Positions 6,795-13,428 of a stretch of 13,428 nucleotides of DNA are shown here, piece by piece. How positions within the stretch are numbered: the stretch's first letter is position 1; every line of letters starts with the position of its first letter. Made by a program: the position numbers and the translations under genes. Where the stretch lies: positions 1-13,428 of the forward strand of contig CAVRZY010000130.1 of the NCBI GenBank assembly GCA_963725415.1. The letters are read 5' to 3'. The notes beneath the pieces are model-generated. The model ran no database searches. It worked only from the letters and a program-made list of their open reading frames with translations, and was not told the origin of the DNA. Source of the stretch: CAVRZY01 sp963725415. GTDB lineage: Bacteria > Acidobacteriota > Terriglobia > Bryobacterales > Bryobacteraceae.

Positions 6795-6848
6795 TTGAAA
6801 ACATGGAGCGGGAGATGGGACTCGAACCCACGACGTCCAGGTTGGGAA
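6795..6848 (-). repeat. Partial tRNA-Gly(CCC) copy, putative att site (left)
   Basis: A 46-bp stretch (6795-6840) is identical to 9212-9257, and after one mismatch the match continues to 6848. It contains the tRNA's 3' CCA end, the 3' acceptor strand, the T arm and part of the anticodon stem (from 6804), but not the 5' half. This is the footprint left when an integrative element uses a tRNA 3' end as its attachment site. Confidence 0.8.
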
Positions 6849-7171
6849 ATCGACCATGGATTGGAAATAGAGAATTTGGCGTTCCCGGCGCGAAATCCTG
6901 GCGACAGCAAGTCACCCAGTTTCAGCTTCTTGGCTCCGGGCTCCTCTTAATGGAGCCATTCTGGAGCCAAGAGCAGATTCAACTCTCTCGTTCGAAGCCG
7001 ATGACCATGTCGCCCTCGCTTGATGTAAGCCGGGCTTCCCTAAACACGGTCCCTGAACGGCGATTCCTTTCATTTCGTCAGAGACGGATGTACCGGCGGA
7101 AGACTAACCCGTTCTCATCCCGAACAACGGAAGTTAGACCCCTCAACCGCGATGGTGCTGCGCGCCTGAAG
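6849..7171. other. Non-coding left flank of the island
   Basis: No reading frame with a plausible start and ribosome site is visible. The region contains the subterminal repeat at 6947-6967 and a cluster of GGCTCC/GGAGCC units around 6931-6968 that can form small hairpins. Confidence 0.5.
6947..6967 (-). repeat. Island subterminal inverted repeat, left
   Basis: On the minus strand this reads GCTCCA, four variable bases, then GGCTCCATTAA. It matches 9066-9086 on the plus strand at 17 of 21 positions. Confidence 0.55.
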
Positions 7172-8878
7172 CTACTTTGCCGTGGCGGGCACCGGCACAA
7201 GGTGGTAGTGAACTATGTAGCCGTTCGGCCCGACTACCCAGCCTTCATCCACCGCCGGAAAGCTCATCGCCGTGCGCCCTTCCGGAAGTTGCCCGATCGT
7301 CGCCCATTTAGCGCCGCCGTCCGATGTGCGATAAACGACATCCGGGCGATTGCTTCCCACCAGCAGAAAACCGTCGCGCTCATTTACGAAATGGATGTCG
7401 CGAAGCGGACGGTTCTGGCCCGCGCCTGCATACTGCGAAGTCCAGGTGAGGCCTCCGTCTGTGGACGCCAGCGGGCCTCCATTATGATCGCTGGGCAGTA
7501 TCCAGCCGATTCTGGGTGAGACAAAGTAGACTTGCGTCAGCCTGCACTTAACCGGCATCGGCGGTTCCTGCCAGGTGGCGCCGCCATCCGTAGTGAGCGC
7601 GTATCGGCCATAGTCGCCGACCACCCAAACGTGCTGGGGATCCAGGGCGAAAATCGCCCTGAAATCGTTGCGCGGCAGCTTCGAGATGTCGGTCCAGGTA
7701 GTGCCCCCATCCTCGCTCTTGAAGAGACGGTCGCTCGTGCCGAACTGCCCCGTCTGCAGACGGATGGATCCAACCGCGCCACCATCACCGAGGCTCTTGC
7801 GCTCGGGCAACGGCGATGCCGGACGCCAGGTTTCCCCACCGTCGGAAGAATGCAGCAGGATACGGCCCTGGGCCCAGCCTTCTTTGGCATTCGTGAAGAA
7901 AATCGAAGAGAATTCGTTCCCCCCTTCCTCGCGCTCCAGAACACGGCTCCAGGTCTTGCCGCCGTCGGCCGTCTTGAGTATGGTGTTGTTCTTACCGGCC
8001 GCCCAGCCGGTGTTGATGTCGATGAAATACACGGAGCTTAGTTGATCCGTCACGCCGCTGGTTTGAAGGTCCCATCGCGCCTCGTAGCGCATCGGGGCAG
8101 TGGCCGCTGCGGAGGGCGGCGCGACGCCGCGCACTTGGCTCACCTGCGGTCTGGGCTGGCCCGATTCCAGACCTACCAGCGTCAGCCAGGTGCGAGTGAG
8201 GAACCGGTCTCCTGCGTGCGTTTCCGTCTCCATGCGGACATAGCCCACACCTGGGGAAAACCAGCGCGACTGTGAGGCGTGGACGGTTGCTTCCGGCAGG
8301 GCCATGGTCATCTCAGCTGCCATTCTCGTCGTTTCGAACTTGCCCGCGGGTACTTCCATGGTCTCCCTGCCAACCACGCGGACGGTAATCGTGACCGGCG
8401 CGTCCGGCGCTTTCCAGGTCCACGATTCACCGGACGCCAAAGTCGGGCTGAGGAGCTTTTGAGGCGGCGTCATGACGACCTGCCGTCCATCCTCATTGGT
8501 CTTGCCCACGAAAAGCCCCTCCGGTGTCAGCCGGTACCACTCGGTCATCCAGAGCTTGCCGTCCATGCGGGATTCCACGCGTGCGTATCTCGCCCCGCCG
8601 ATCATGTCGAACCCCGCCACTTCGCTGATCAGGGTCGTCTCGAGGACGTTCCCTTTTAACGGCGGAGCATCCGGCTCATCCAGATGAACACCGGGGCCAA
8701 ATTCCTCCCTCATCTGGTAATTCCAGCGGGTGTTGATTGCCAGCGGGTACTGCAGGTTGGCAGGAGCGGGCGGGACTTGTCCGACCGCGGACGATGCCAG
8801 TGCGGCGGCGACCAGCACCGCCGCCCAGACCAGGTTCTTGCGACTCGCTCTGACAGAAGAAGTGATCGTGCCCTTCAT
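7172..8878 (-). CDS. Exported YCF48-like / Asp-box (BNR) repeat protein
   Basis: The 568-residue protein begins with a signal peptide: a basic start, the hydrophobic WAAVLVAAALASSA and a likely cleavage site after AVGQ near residue 34. Residues about 35-270 form a beta-rich domain resembling DUF3108-type periplasmic proteins. From about 285 to the end, six Asp boxes of the SxDGGxTW type are visible (for example TADGGKTW, SSDGGETW, SEDGGTTW, TTDGGATW, STDGGLTW, TSDGGAKW), spaced as in a six- or seven-bladed propeller related to the plant/cyanobacterial photosystem II factor YCF48 and to sialidase-like folds. No catalytic residues point to an enzyme; a binding or assembly role outside the cytoplasm is likely. 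The start at 8876-8878 has a GGGGGG ribosome site a few bases upstream and makes the signal peptide N-terminal; the open frame further upstream lacks both. It is the only gene of the island. Confidence 0.85.
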   Translation of the reverse strand: MKGTITSSVRASRKNLVWAAVLVAAALASSAVGQVPPAPANLQYPLAINTRWNYQMREEFGPGVHLDEPDAPPLKGNVLETTLISEVAGFDMIGGARYARVESRMDGKLWMTEWYRLTPEGLFVGKTNEDGRQVVMTPPQKLLSPTLASGESWTWKAPDAPVTITVRVVGRETMEVPAGKFETTRMAAEMTMALPEATVHASQSRWFSPGVGYVRMETETHAGDRFLTRTWLTLVGLESGQPRPQVSQVRGVAPPSAAATAPMRYEARWDLQTSGVTDQLSSVYFIDINTGWAAGKNNTILKTADGGKTWSRVLEREEGGNEFSSIFFTNAKEGWAQGRILLHSSDGGETWRPASPLPERKSLGDGGAVGSIRLQTGQFGTSDRLFKSEDGGTTWTDISKLPRNDFRAIFALDPQHVWVVGDYGRYALTTDGGATWQEPPMPVKCRLTQVYFVSPRIGWILPSDHNGGPLASTDGGLTWTSQYAGAGQNRPLRDIHFVNERDGFLLVGSNRPDVVYRTSDGGAKWATIGQLPEGRTAMSFPAVDEGWVVGPNGYIVHYHLVPVPATAK

Positions 8879-9211
8879 TACTAGCCCCCCTTGGAGTTCT
8901 GGCACTCCTAGACTTATTTGATGCACACCGCGACAAAAGGCTGCATTCAGGTTCCATCGCCCTTGCTCGACGACGGCGTTCCCCGCTGTTTCCGCCAGAA
9001 GACACGTGGACGCGATTCGCGATCCGCTCACGAATTGCCTGGCCTTGTGTCACTTGCGGATGATTGCTCCATTTCGGCTCCATTAACAAAGGAAGCGATG
9101 TGGAGAAGAATTCGCGAGAAGTAGTTGAAAACAAAGGTCAAGAGACTGTTCAGAATCTTCCTGAATGCCAGCGTGGGCCAGAGAACCGTATTGGGAACTG
9201 GCGGCAAGTTG
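8879..9211. other. Non-coding right flank of the island
   Basis: This holds the ribosome site of the YCF48-like gene, a short hairpin (8893-8908), the subterminal repeat at 9066-9086, and GTTGAAAACA at 9124-9133, which recurs beside the tRNA end at 9211-9220. No supported gene. Confidence 0.45.
9066..9086 (+). repeat. Island subterminal inverted repeat, right
   Basis: Reads GCTCCA, four bases, GGCTCCATTAA; inverted partner of 6947-6967. It is a candidate arm-type site for a recombinase. Confidence 0.55.
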
Positions 9212-9295
<84 letters not shown>

Positions 9296-9336
9296 TCACC
9301 GGAGGGTTCAGCTTGGGTCCTAACGACCCCGAATCG

Positions 9337-9365
9337 ATTGTACCAAATCCCTCCGCCGCTGCCTA
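9337..9365 (-). promoter_or_regulatory. Probable promoter of tRNA-Gly
   Basis: On the minus strand TACAAT (9337-9342), preceded by TGG as an extended -10, lies 17 bp from TAGGCA (9360-9365), which matches four of six -35 positions. It would start about 34 nt before the tRNA. Confidence 0.5.
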
Positions 9366-9549
9366 TCCCCCGCGCCGGCGCTAGCCTCCGCTCACCGGCT
9401 ATGCTACGGTTTCGTAGGGCGAGGGCCAAGCCGGATCTAGGGCTTAAAATGCCTTAAAATCTCCACCCCTCTGGCCGATAGACGATCGAAGCAACCGTGG
9501 AGCAGCGAATCGGCGCGCGTGGTCGGCTCGCTTCAGCGCCTAAGCGCCA
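9366..9549. other. Intergenic region before the sigma-54 activator
   Basis: This contains a 10-bp-spaced repeat of CTTAAAAT (TAAAAT at 9445-9450 and 9455-9460) that could supply a -10, without a fitting -35. I see no sigma-54 promoter and no gene. Confidence 0.3.
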
Positions 9550-10932
9550 ATGAGAGTACTGTGGCTTAGCTCCGATCACGCCAGCGACCAAGCCAGGGCC
9601 ACTATGGCGGGGCTGCTCGAGTTTGCTCTGGAACACGCAAACTGCCCGCCGGTGGCCCTGGAATATCTGAGAGCCTCAGCCTACGACGTAGTGCTGGCCG
9701 ACTTCCCCATCCCCGACTGGTCCCCGGAAGAGTGGCTCGAGGAGGTCCACAGGACCAATTCCCTGCTGCCGGTGGTCATCCGGGATTCTGGAGCCACTTG
9801 CGCCGATGCCGTGCGCCTCACCAAGCTCGGCGCCTACCACGTCTTCGACGCCACAGCCGACATCGAAGAATTGGCGCGCGTCCTCGAGCAGGCCGTCATC
9901 TACCGCCGCGAGCGCGAGCTGGCCCTGTTTGGCGGCGACCTCGCTCAGGAGCCGTGGAAGAAGTTCCTGGTCGGTGAAAGCCGCCCTATGCGGGAGATCG
10001 CGCAAGTTATTCGCCTCATCGGCGCCCGCCGCTCGACCGTCCTGATCACCGGCGAAACCGGCACCGGCAAGGAGGTCCTCGCGCGGGCCATTCACATGGC
10101 CAGCAACCGCTCCCATCTTCCCATGGTGGCTGTCAACTGCCACGCCCTGCCCGAAAACCTTCTGGAAGCCGAACTGTTTGGCCACGTTAAGGGCGCTTTC
10201 ACCGGCGCCATCGCGCATCGCATTGGGCGCTTCGAGCAGGCCCATCGCAGCACTCTGTTCCTGGACGAGATTGGCGATCTGCCCCTGGATCTCCAGGCCA
10301 AGCTGTTGCGCGTCCTCCAGGAGCGCGAGATCCAGCGCCTGGGCAGTTCCGAGACCGTCTCCCTGGATGTCCGAGTTCTGGCCGCCACCAACACCGATCT
10401 GGCCGAGAGCATGCGCCAGCGAACCTTCCGCGAGGACCTCTATTATCGCCTCAACGTGGTTCCCATCCGTGCCCCGCCCCTGCGGGAACGCCTCAGCGAT
10501 ATTCCACTTCTGGTCCACCACTTCGTCGAGAAGGTGTGCCGTCAGGAGGACCTGCCGCCACGCCAGGTGGCTCGCGAGACCTTGGACCGCCTCTCGGACT
10601 ACTCCTGGCCCGGCAACGTCCGCCAGCTTGAAAACGCGGTCGAGATGGCCATTGTGATGGCCGGAGACCGCCGCGACCTCTACCCGGGCGACTTCCCGCT
10701 GCCTTCCACTACCCTCCAGCGCCCCTGCCCCGCGCCGGTCGGCGCCTTTCATGTCCCCGATGACGGCCTGGACTTCGAGCAGACCATCAGCCGCATCGAG
10801 CGAACCATCCTCGACCAGGCCCTGCAACGAACCGGCGGCAACAAAAAGCAGGCCGCCGAAATGCTCCGGCTCAAGCGAACCACCCTCTCGGCCAAGCTCA
10901 AGAGCCTGGAAATGGAAACCATCAGTTCGTAG
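9550..10932 (+). CDS. NtrC-family sigma-54-dependent activator with degenerate receiver
   Basis: The 460-residue protein has three domains. Residues 1-118 resemble a response-regulator receiver. Residues about 138-378 are an AAA+ enhancer-binding ATPase with Walker A GETGTGKE (168-175), the sigma-54 contact loop GAFTGA (215-220), Walker B TLFLDEIGD and the arginine-finger region FREDLYYRLNV. Residues about 408-456 form a Fis-type helix-turn-helix (GGNKKQAAEMLRLKRTTLSAKLK). It would remodel sigma-54 RNA polymerase at distant promoters. The receiver keeps a possible phospho-site D51, but it lacks the usual N-terminal acidic pair and the conserved Lys before the last strand (VFDATAD instead of a KP motif), so phosphorylation control is doubtful. 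No histidine kinase lies beside it. The ATG at 9550 lacks a clear ribosome site. Confidence 0.92.
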   Translation: MRVLWLSSDHASDQARATMAGLLEFALEHANCPPVALEYLRASAYDVVLADFPIPDWSPEEWLEEVHRTNSLLPVVIRDSGATCADAVRLTKLGAYHVFDATADIEELARVLEQAVIYRRERELALFGGDLAQEPWKKFLVGESRPMREIAQVIRLIGARRSTVLITGETGTGKEVLARAIHMASNRSHLPMVAVNCHALPENLLEAELFGHVKGAFTGAIAHRIGRFEQAHRSTLFLDEIGDLPLDLQAKLLRVLQEREIQRLGSSETVSLDVRVLAATNTDLAESMRQRTFREDLYYRLNVVPIRAPPLRERLSDIPLLVHHFVEKVCRQEDLPPRQVARETLDRLSDYSWPGNVRQLENAVEMAIVMAGDRRDLYPGDFPLPSTTLQRPCPAPVGAFHVPDDGLDFEQTISRIERTILDQALQRTGGNKKQAAEMLRLKRTTLSAKLKSLEMETISS

Positions 10933-10978
10933 TCCCGATTCCTCAGCAGACCCGACCTCCGGTGAAGGGGCGCGCGAC

Positions 10979-11113
10979 ATGAAAGTGGTGCCCCCCATAG
11001 AACCTGAAGAAAACCGCAAGTCTCTGTGCGTACCAATACGCCAGACAGACGTGGCGCGGCCTGTAGAGCCTAATGTTACTGAGTTTTGGCCTTCTGATGA
11101 ACCCGGAACATAG
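10979..11113 (+). pseudogene. Short ORF cut by the IS481-type element
   Basis: An ATG at 10979 with GAAGGGG eight bases upstream opens a 44-codon frame (MKVVPPIEPEENRKSLCVPI, then a segment ending FWPSDEPGT). It stops inside the left terminal repeat of the transposon (the TAG of ACATAGG). The charged, proline-rich sequence looks coding, so it may be the 5' part of a gene interrupted by the insertion. No family is recognised. Confidence 0.35.
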
Positions 11114-11153
11114 GTAACACTTCAATCCGGGCACATGGGTGGCACTTACCCTG
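11102..11153 (+). repeat. Left terminal inverted repeat of the IS481-type element
   Basis: Carries ACATAGGTAACA (11108-11119) and ACATGGGTGGCA (11133-11144), 25 bp start to start, followed by CCCTGG. These paired 12-mers are probably transposase binding sites. Confidence 0.75.
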
Positions 11154-11210
11154 GGCACACTCTCCCCTCGCACCCGGGCGTTGTGCCTGCCCCTGCTCGG
11201 CTTTGGCGCC

Positions 11211-12155
11211 TCAGTTCGCCCGCGCCGCCTCCACCAGTTCACGGAGGCAGTTGGCCGACAACTGATCCGGCTGGCTGCCTGGAGCCAGCCGGATCACGCG
11301 CAGCGGTATTCGTCCCGCAAGCCGTGCCGCGATGGCCGAGCTGGCACGGCGCCCGGCTAGATCGCCATCGAGCATGAGAATCACCTCACTGAAGCGCTGG
11401 CGTAAGAGTTCCTCCTGCCGCTCATGCAACGCTGCTCCCATCAAGGCCACCACCGAGCGAATGCCAGCTTGGTGCACCTTCAGGCAGTCAAAGAAACCCT
11501 CCACCACGACTACCCAGGGCTCACCCGTCGCGGCCGCCCGGGACAGGTTGAACACTGCGCGCGATTTGGCAAAGCCCGCGGGAAACTTGTAACGCGGCTC
11601 CCGCCCATCAACGGCGCGGCCACAGTAGCCCACCAGTTCTCCGCGCTCGTTCTCAATCGGAATCACCAGCCGACCAGTTAGCAGCCCGGCGCTACGGTAA
11701 AAGCCCACGCCGAACAGCGCGGCCGTCTCCGGTTCGACCCCTCGAGCGCGCAGATAGGGGTGCGAGCGGTCAAGCCCTCGCAGCACGAATCCGAGCAGTG
11801 GCAGCACTCCTTTTTTCGTAACCAGTTCCTTCCTCGTCTCCTGGAACGCTCTGGCCGGCAGGTGCGATCCGCCAAACCACGCCTGGACCTTCAACGCCGC
11901 TTCACGGAGCCCGCAGTGCTCGATGGCTGCCACGAAGTCCAACACGCTCCCGCCCACCTCGCACGAGAAACAGTGGAACACCTGCTTGGCCAAGTTGACC
12001 TGAAAGCAGTCCCGTCCCTTACCGCCATGGATCGGACACCGGCCGCGGTACTGGGCACGGCCACTGCGGCGCAAATCGGTGGCCCGGTAGCGCGCCAACA
12101 CCCACTCCAGCCGCACCGCTCGCTTCAGCGCACCAAAATCCAGCCACGCACTCAT
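11211..12155 (-). CDS. DnaG-like CHC2 zinc-finger / TOPRIM primase-like protein carried by the transposon
   Basis: The 314-residue protein has the DnaG order of domains. A CHC2 zinc ribbon (C40, H43, C62, C65 in CPIH...HCFSC) is followed by a primase-core segment (HPYLRARGVEPETAALFGVG and RLVIPIENERGELVGYCGRA) and a TOPRIM domain with E219 (VVVVEGFFD) and the DxD pair D263/D265 (LMLDGDLAG). The acidic residues expected for metal binding and catalysis are present. It lacks the C-terminal helicase-binding domain of the roughly 600-residue chromosomal DnaG, so it is a mobile-element primase rather than the housekeeping enzyme. The ATG at 12153-12155 overlaps the transposase stop (ATGA), and GGAG lies about 9 nt upstream, so translation is likely coupled. 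A role in transposon replication or gap repair is inference. Confidence 0.85.
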   Translation of the reverse strand: MSAWLDFGALKRAVRLEWVLARYRATDLRRSGRAQYRGRCPIHGGKGRDCFQVNLAKQVFHCFSCEVGGSVLDFVAAIEHCGLREAALKVQAWFGGSHLPARAFQETRKELVTKKGVLPLLGFVLRGLDRSHPYLRARGVEPETAALFGVGFYRSAGLLTGRLVIPIENERGELVGYCGRAVDGREPRYKFPAGFAKSRAVFNLSRAAATGEPWVVVVEGFFDCLKVHQAGIRSVVALMGAALHERQEELLRQRFSEVILMLDGDLAGRRASSAIAARLAGRIPLRVIRLAPGSQPDQLSANCLRELVEAARAN

Positions 12156-13351
12156 GGCTGCTTCTCCGTTTCCCGCTGGGCGGATGGGGATCGCTTCGGG
12201 CGTACGCCGCCGATCGCCATCGAACATTCGTCCAACTCGCCCAGCTCACAGAAGCCGAACCACAGCCGCCACCGGCCATCGGCTAGGGCTTCCAGCCCGA
12301 CCGGCTCCCCGGCCAGGACTTTGCTCACGTACACCTTCTGGTTCGCCCAGCGCATCGTTCCGCAGGCGCCCACCCAGCGCACCACGTAGCTGGCTGGGTA
12401 TTCCAGCTCCGGCAACCGGTGCGGGTACGGCCGCGGCGAAGGCACATAGAATTCGGCCGGCGTTTTCAGGCCCAGCGCCTCGTGTGGCCGCTGCTCGTTG
12501 TACTCCCGGCGAAACCGGTCAAACCTCCCTTGCTGCGCCCGTAGATCCTCGGCGGGTGGCTGTGCCGTCTCCTCTTTCAAGACCCGGTGCATCCGCTCGT
12601 GCCGGCCGTTCTCGCCGGGCCGCCCCGGCCGAATCCGCTCCGGATGGATCCCCAACTTGATCCACCACACCGCCAGCTCCGACAAGCCCCCCAAACCCGG
12701 CCCCGCAAACGGCTCTCCGTTGTCCGACCGCAGCCGCTCCGGCAACCCGTACTCGCGAAAGGTCGCCTCCAAGACGGGGCGCGCCAACTCGGTCGTCTCC
12801 CGCGGCATGGCTTGGCACCGCAGCAGATACCGGCTGAAGCCGTCGCTGATCGTCAGCGGTTCGCAACGCACCCCGTCGCCACAGCGGAACCAACCCTTGA
12901 AGTCCGCGCTCCAGACCGCGTTCGGTCCCCCCGCCTCCAGCACCGCCGCAGCGTGGGCCTCCACCCGCCGACGGCGCTTGCGCGCCTCCACCAAGCCCCA
13001 GCGTGCCAGAACCTCCCCGATCGTGCTTGCGGCCGGCCAGACCACCTCCGGCGCTTGCCGCTCCAGAAATGCCTTCAGCTTCACCGGCCCCCAGTGCGAA
13101 TGCACACCCCGCGCCCACACCAGCGCCTCCTCCACCTCTTCCACCACTTGGTTGGGATGCCGCAACGGTGCCCGCGACCGCTCCCGCAACCCGTCCAGAC
13201 CCTCGGCCGCATAGCGTCCGAGCCACTTGTAGGCCGTCTTCCGGCTCACTTCGTACTGCCGGCACAGCTCAGCGAAACTCCATTCCTTCTGGCTCCAGTC
13301 CTCGACGAACCGGAACCGTTCCTGCATCGCACACGTCTGTTTCCAGCCCAT
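12152..13351 (-). CDS. IS481-family DDE transposase
   Basis: The 399-residue protein starts MGWKQTCAMQERFRFV, a typical IS481 opening. A helix-turn-helix follows at about 24-47 (SFAELCRQYEVSRKTAYKWL), then a linker and an rve-type integrase core. Catalytic candidates are D150 (WSADFKG), D210 (RSDNGEPF) and E252 (ENGRHERMH), with the family signatures LGIHPERIRPGRPGENGRHE and YNEQRPHEALGLKTPAEFY. A further roughly 80 residues form a beta-rich C-terminal domain. All key residues are present and the frame is intact, so it may be active. The promoter probably lies inside the right terminal repeat, which would allow self-repression; I see no strong -35/-10 pair there. Its last codon overlaps the start of the primase-like gene. 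Confidence 0.92.
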   Translation of the reverse strand: MGWKQTCAMQERFRFVEDWSQKEWSFAELCRQYEVSRKTAYKWLGRYAAEGLDGLRERSRAPLRHPNQVVEEVEEALVWARGVHSHWGPVKLKAFLERQAPEVVWPAASTIGEVLARWGLVEARKRRRRVEAHAAAVLEAGGPNAVWSADFKGWFRCGDGVRCEPLTISDGFSRYLLRCQAMPRETTELARPVLEATFREYGLPERLRSDNGEPFAGPGLGGLSELAVWWIKLGIHPERIRPGRPGENGRHERMHRVLKEETAQPPAEDLRAQQGRFDRFRREYNEQRPHEALGLKTPAEFYVPSPRPYPHRLPELEYPASYVVRWVGACGTMRWANQKVYVSKVLAGEPVGLEALADGRWRLWFGFCELGELDECSMAIGGVRPKRSPSAQRETEKQP

Positions 13352-13370
13352 CGGCTCGTTTTAGCCGACC

Positions 13371-13427
13371 AGCCACCAGGGTGTCACCCATGTCCCCGGA
13401 TCGTTCTGTCACCTATGTGCCCCGTTT
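13371..13427 (-). repeat. Right terminal inverted repeat of the IS481-type element
   Basis: The minus strand carries ACATAGGTGACA (13407-13418) and ACATGGGTGACA (13382-13393) at the same 25-bp spacing as the left end. The outer tip may extend past the window. Confidence 0.75.
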
Positions 13428-13428
13428 G

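Larger units (their letters stand above)
6841..9211. mobile_element. Putative tRNA-Gly-integrated island without a visible integrase
   Basis: About 2.4 kb lies between the partial and the intact tRNA-Gly copies. The geometry fits site-specific integration at the tRNA 3' end: the intact gene stays on the side of its own 5' half, and the 3' fragment marks the far edge. The contents are one exported Asp-box protein, two non-coding flanks and a subterminal inverted repeat pair. I find no tyrosine or serine recombinase motif in it, so it is either a relic or moved in trans. Confidence 0.55.
11102..13428 (-). mobile_element. IS481-type transposon with a coupled primase-like gene
   Basis: The two ends are imperfect inverted repeats of about 50 bp. 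The left end (about 11102-11153) and the reverse complement of the right end (about 13371-13427) both read roughly CGG-ACATAGGTRACA-N13-ACATGGGTGRCA-CCCTGG. Between them are a DDE transposase and a CHC2/TOPRIM primase-like gene, both on the minus strand with overlapping stop and start codons. The right tip is at or just past the window edge, so a target duplication cannot be checked. Confidence 0.8.

Noticed and set aside
6803..7519. 238-codon plus-strand ORF starting MEREMGLEPTTSRLG
   Set aside because: The start is a translation of the tRNA-Gly 3' end, a familiar mis-annotation, and the rest is antisense to the YCF48-like gene.
9676..11019. 447-codon antisense ORF opposite the sigma-54 activator
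   Set aside because: It mirrors an intact AAA+ gene, is Gly/Ala/Val-rich with no motif, and has no ribosome site.
11138..11156. Sigma-54 promoter-like TGGCAC near the activator gene
   Set aside because: The partner GC box is absent at the required spacing and the match falls inside the transposon terminal repeat.
12519..13265. 248-codon frame overlapping the IS481 transposase
   Set aside because: It is extremely Gly/Ala/Arg-rich, an out-of-frame reading of the transposase on the same strand.

Overview
The window is GC-rich and crowded with small mobile DNA. The mixture suggests a soil or environmental bacterium, and Acidobacteriota (Solibacter/Bryobacter-like) is my best guess. The pointers are the short intergenic palindromes, an IS481-type transposase followed by a CHC2/TOPRIM primase-like gene, an exported Asp-box (YCF48-like) protein and cobalamin-type radical SAM genes. 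No rRNA or marker gene fixes the taxonomy, so this is inference.

Layout. 1-710: an IS630-family element on the minus strand, cut by the window start; its transposase is split by a frameshift at an A8 tract that holds an A_AAA_AAC slippery heptamer. 713-1166: decayed minus-strand coding remnants. 1309-1596: a one-RRM RNA-binding protein with a TTG start and a terminator behind it. 1731-1995: a 265-bp non-coding element with inverted termini and a perfect 8-bp direct repeat at its edges, folding on paper into a three-way junction. 2300-4825: an MgtA-type P-type ATPase. 4903-6276: a B12-binding radical SAM enzyme. Its stop codon lies inside a 10-bp direct repeat that brackets a 123-bp hairpin element, and removing that element would place a second radical SAM gene 42 nt downstream. 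Only the cobalamin-binding N-terminus of this second gene survives (6452-6790).

6795-9295 looks like a tRNA-associated island. An intact tRNA-Gly(CCC) lies at 9221-9295 (minus), and a 46-bp perfect copy of its 3' part and flank lies at 6795-6840. Between them are one exported six-Asp-box protein and a pair of subterminal inverted repeats, but no integrase that I can see. 9550-10932 encodes an NtrC-family sigma-54 activator with a degenerate receiver domain. A short ORF (10979-11113) runs into the end of the last element.

11102 to the window end is an IS481-type transposon with long imperfect terminal repeats. Each end carries two copies of a 12-bp motif 25 bp apart. Its DDE transposase stop codon overlaps the start of a DnaG-like CHC2/TOPRIM gene (ATGA), so the element appears to be a two-gene, translationally coupled transposase-primase unit. 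This is the best candidate for an undescribed system here, followed by the three-way-junction mini-element and the integrase-less tRNA island.
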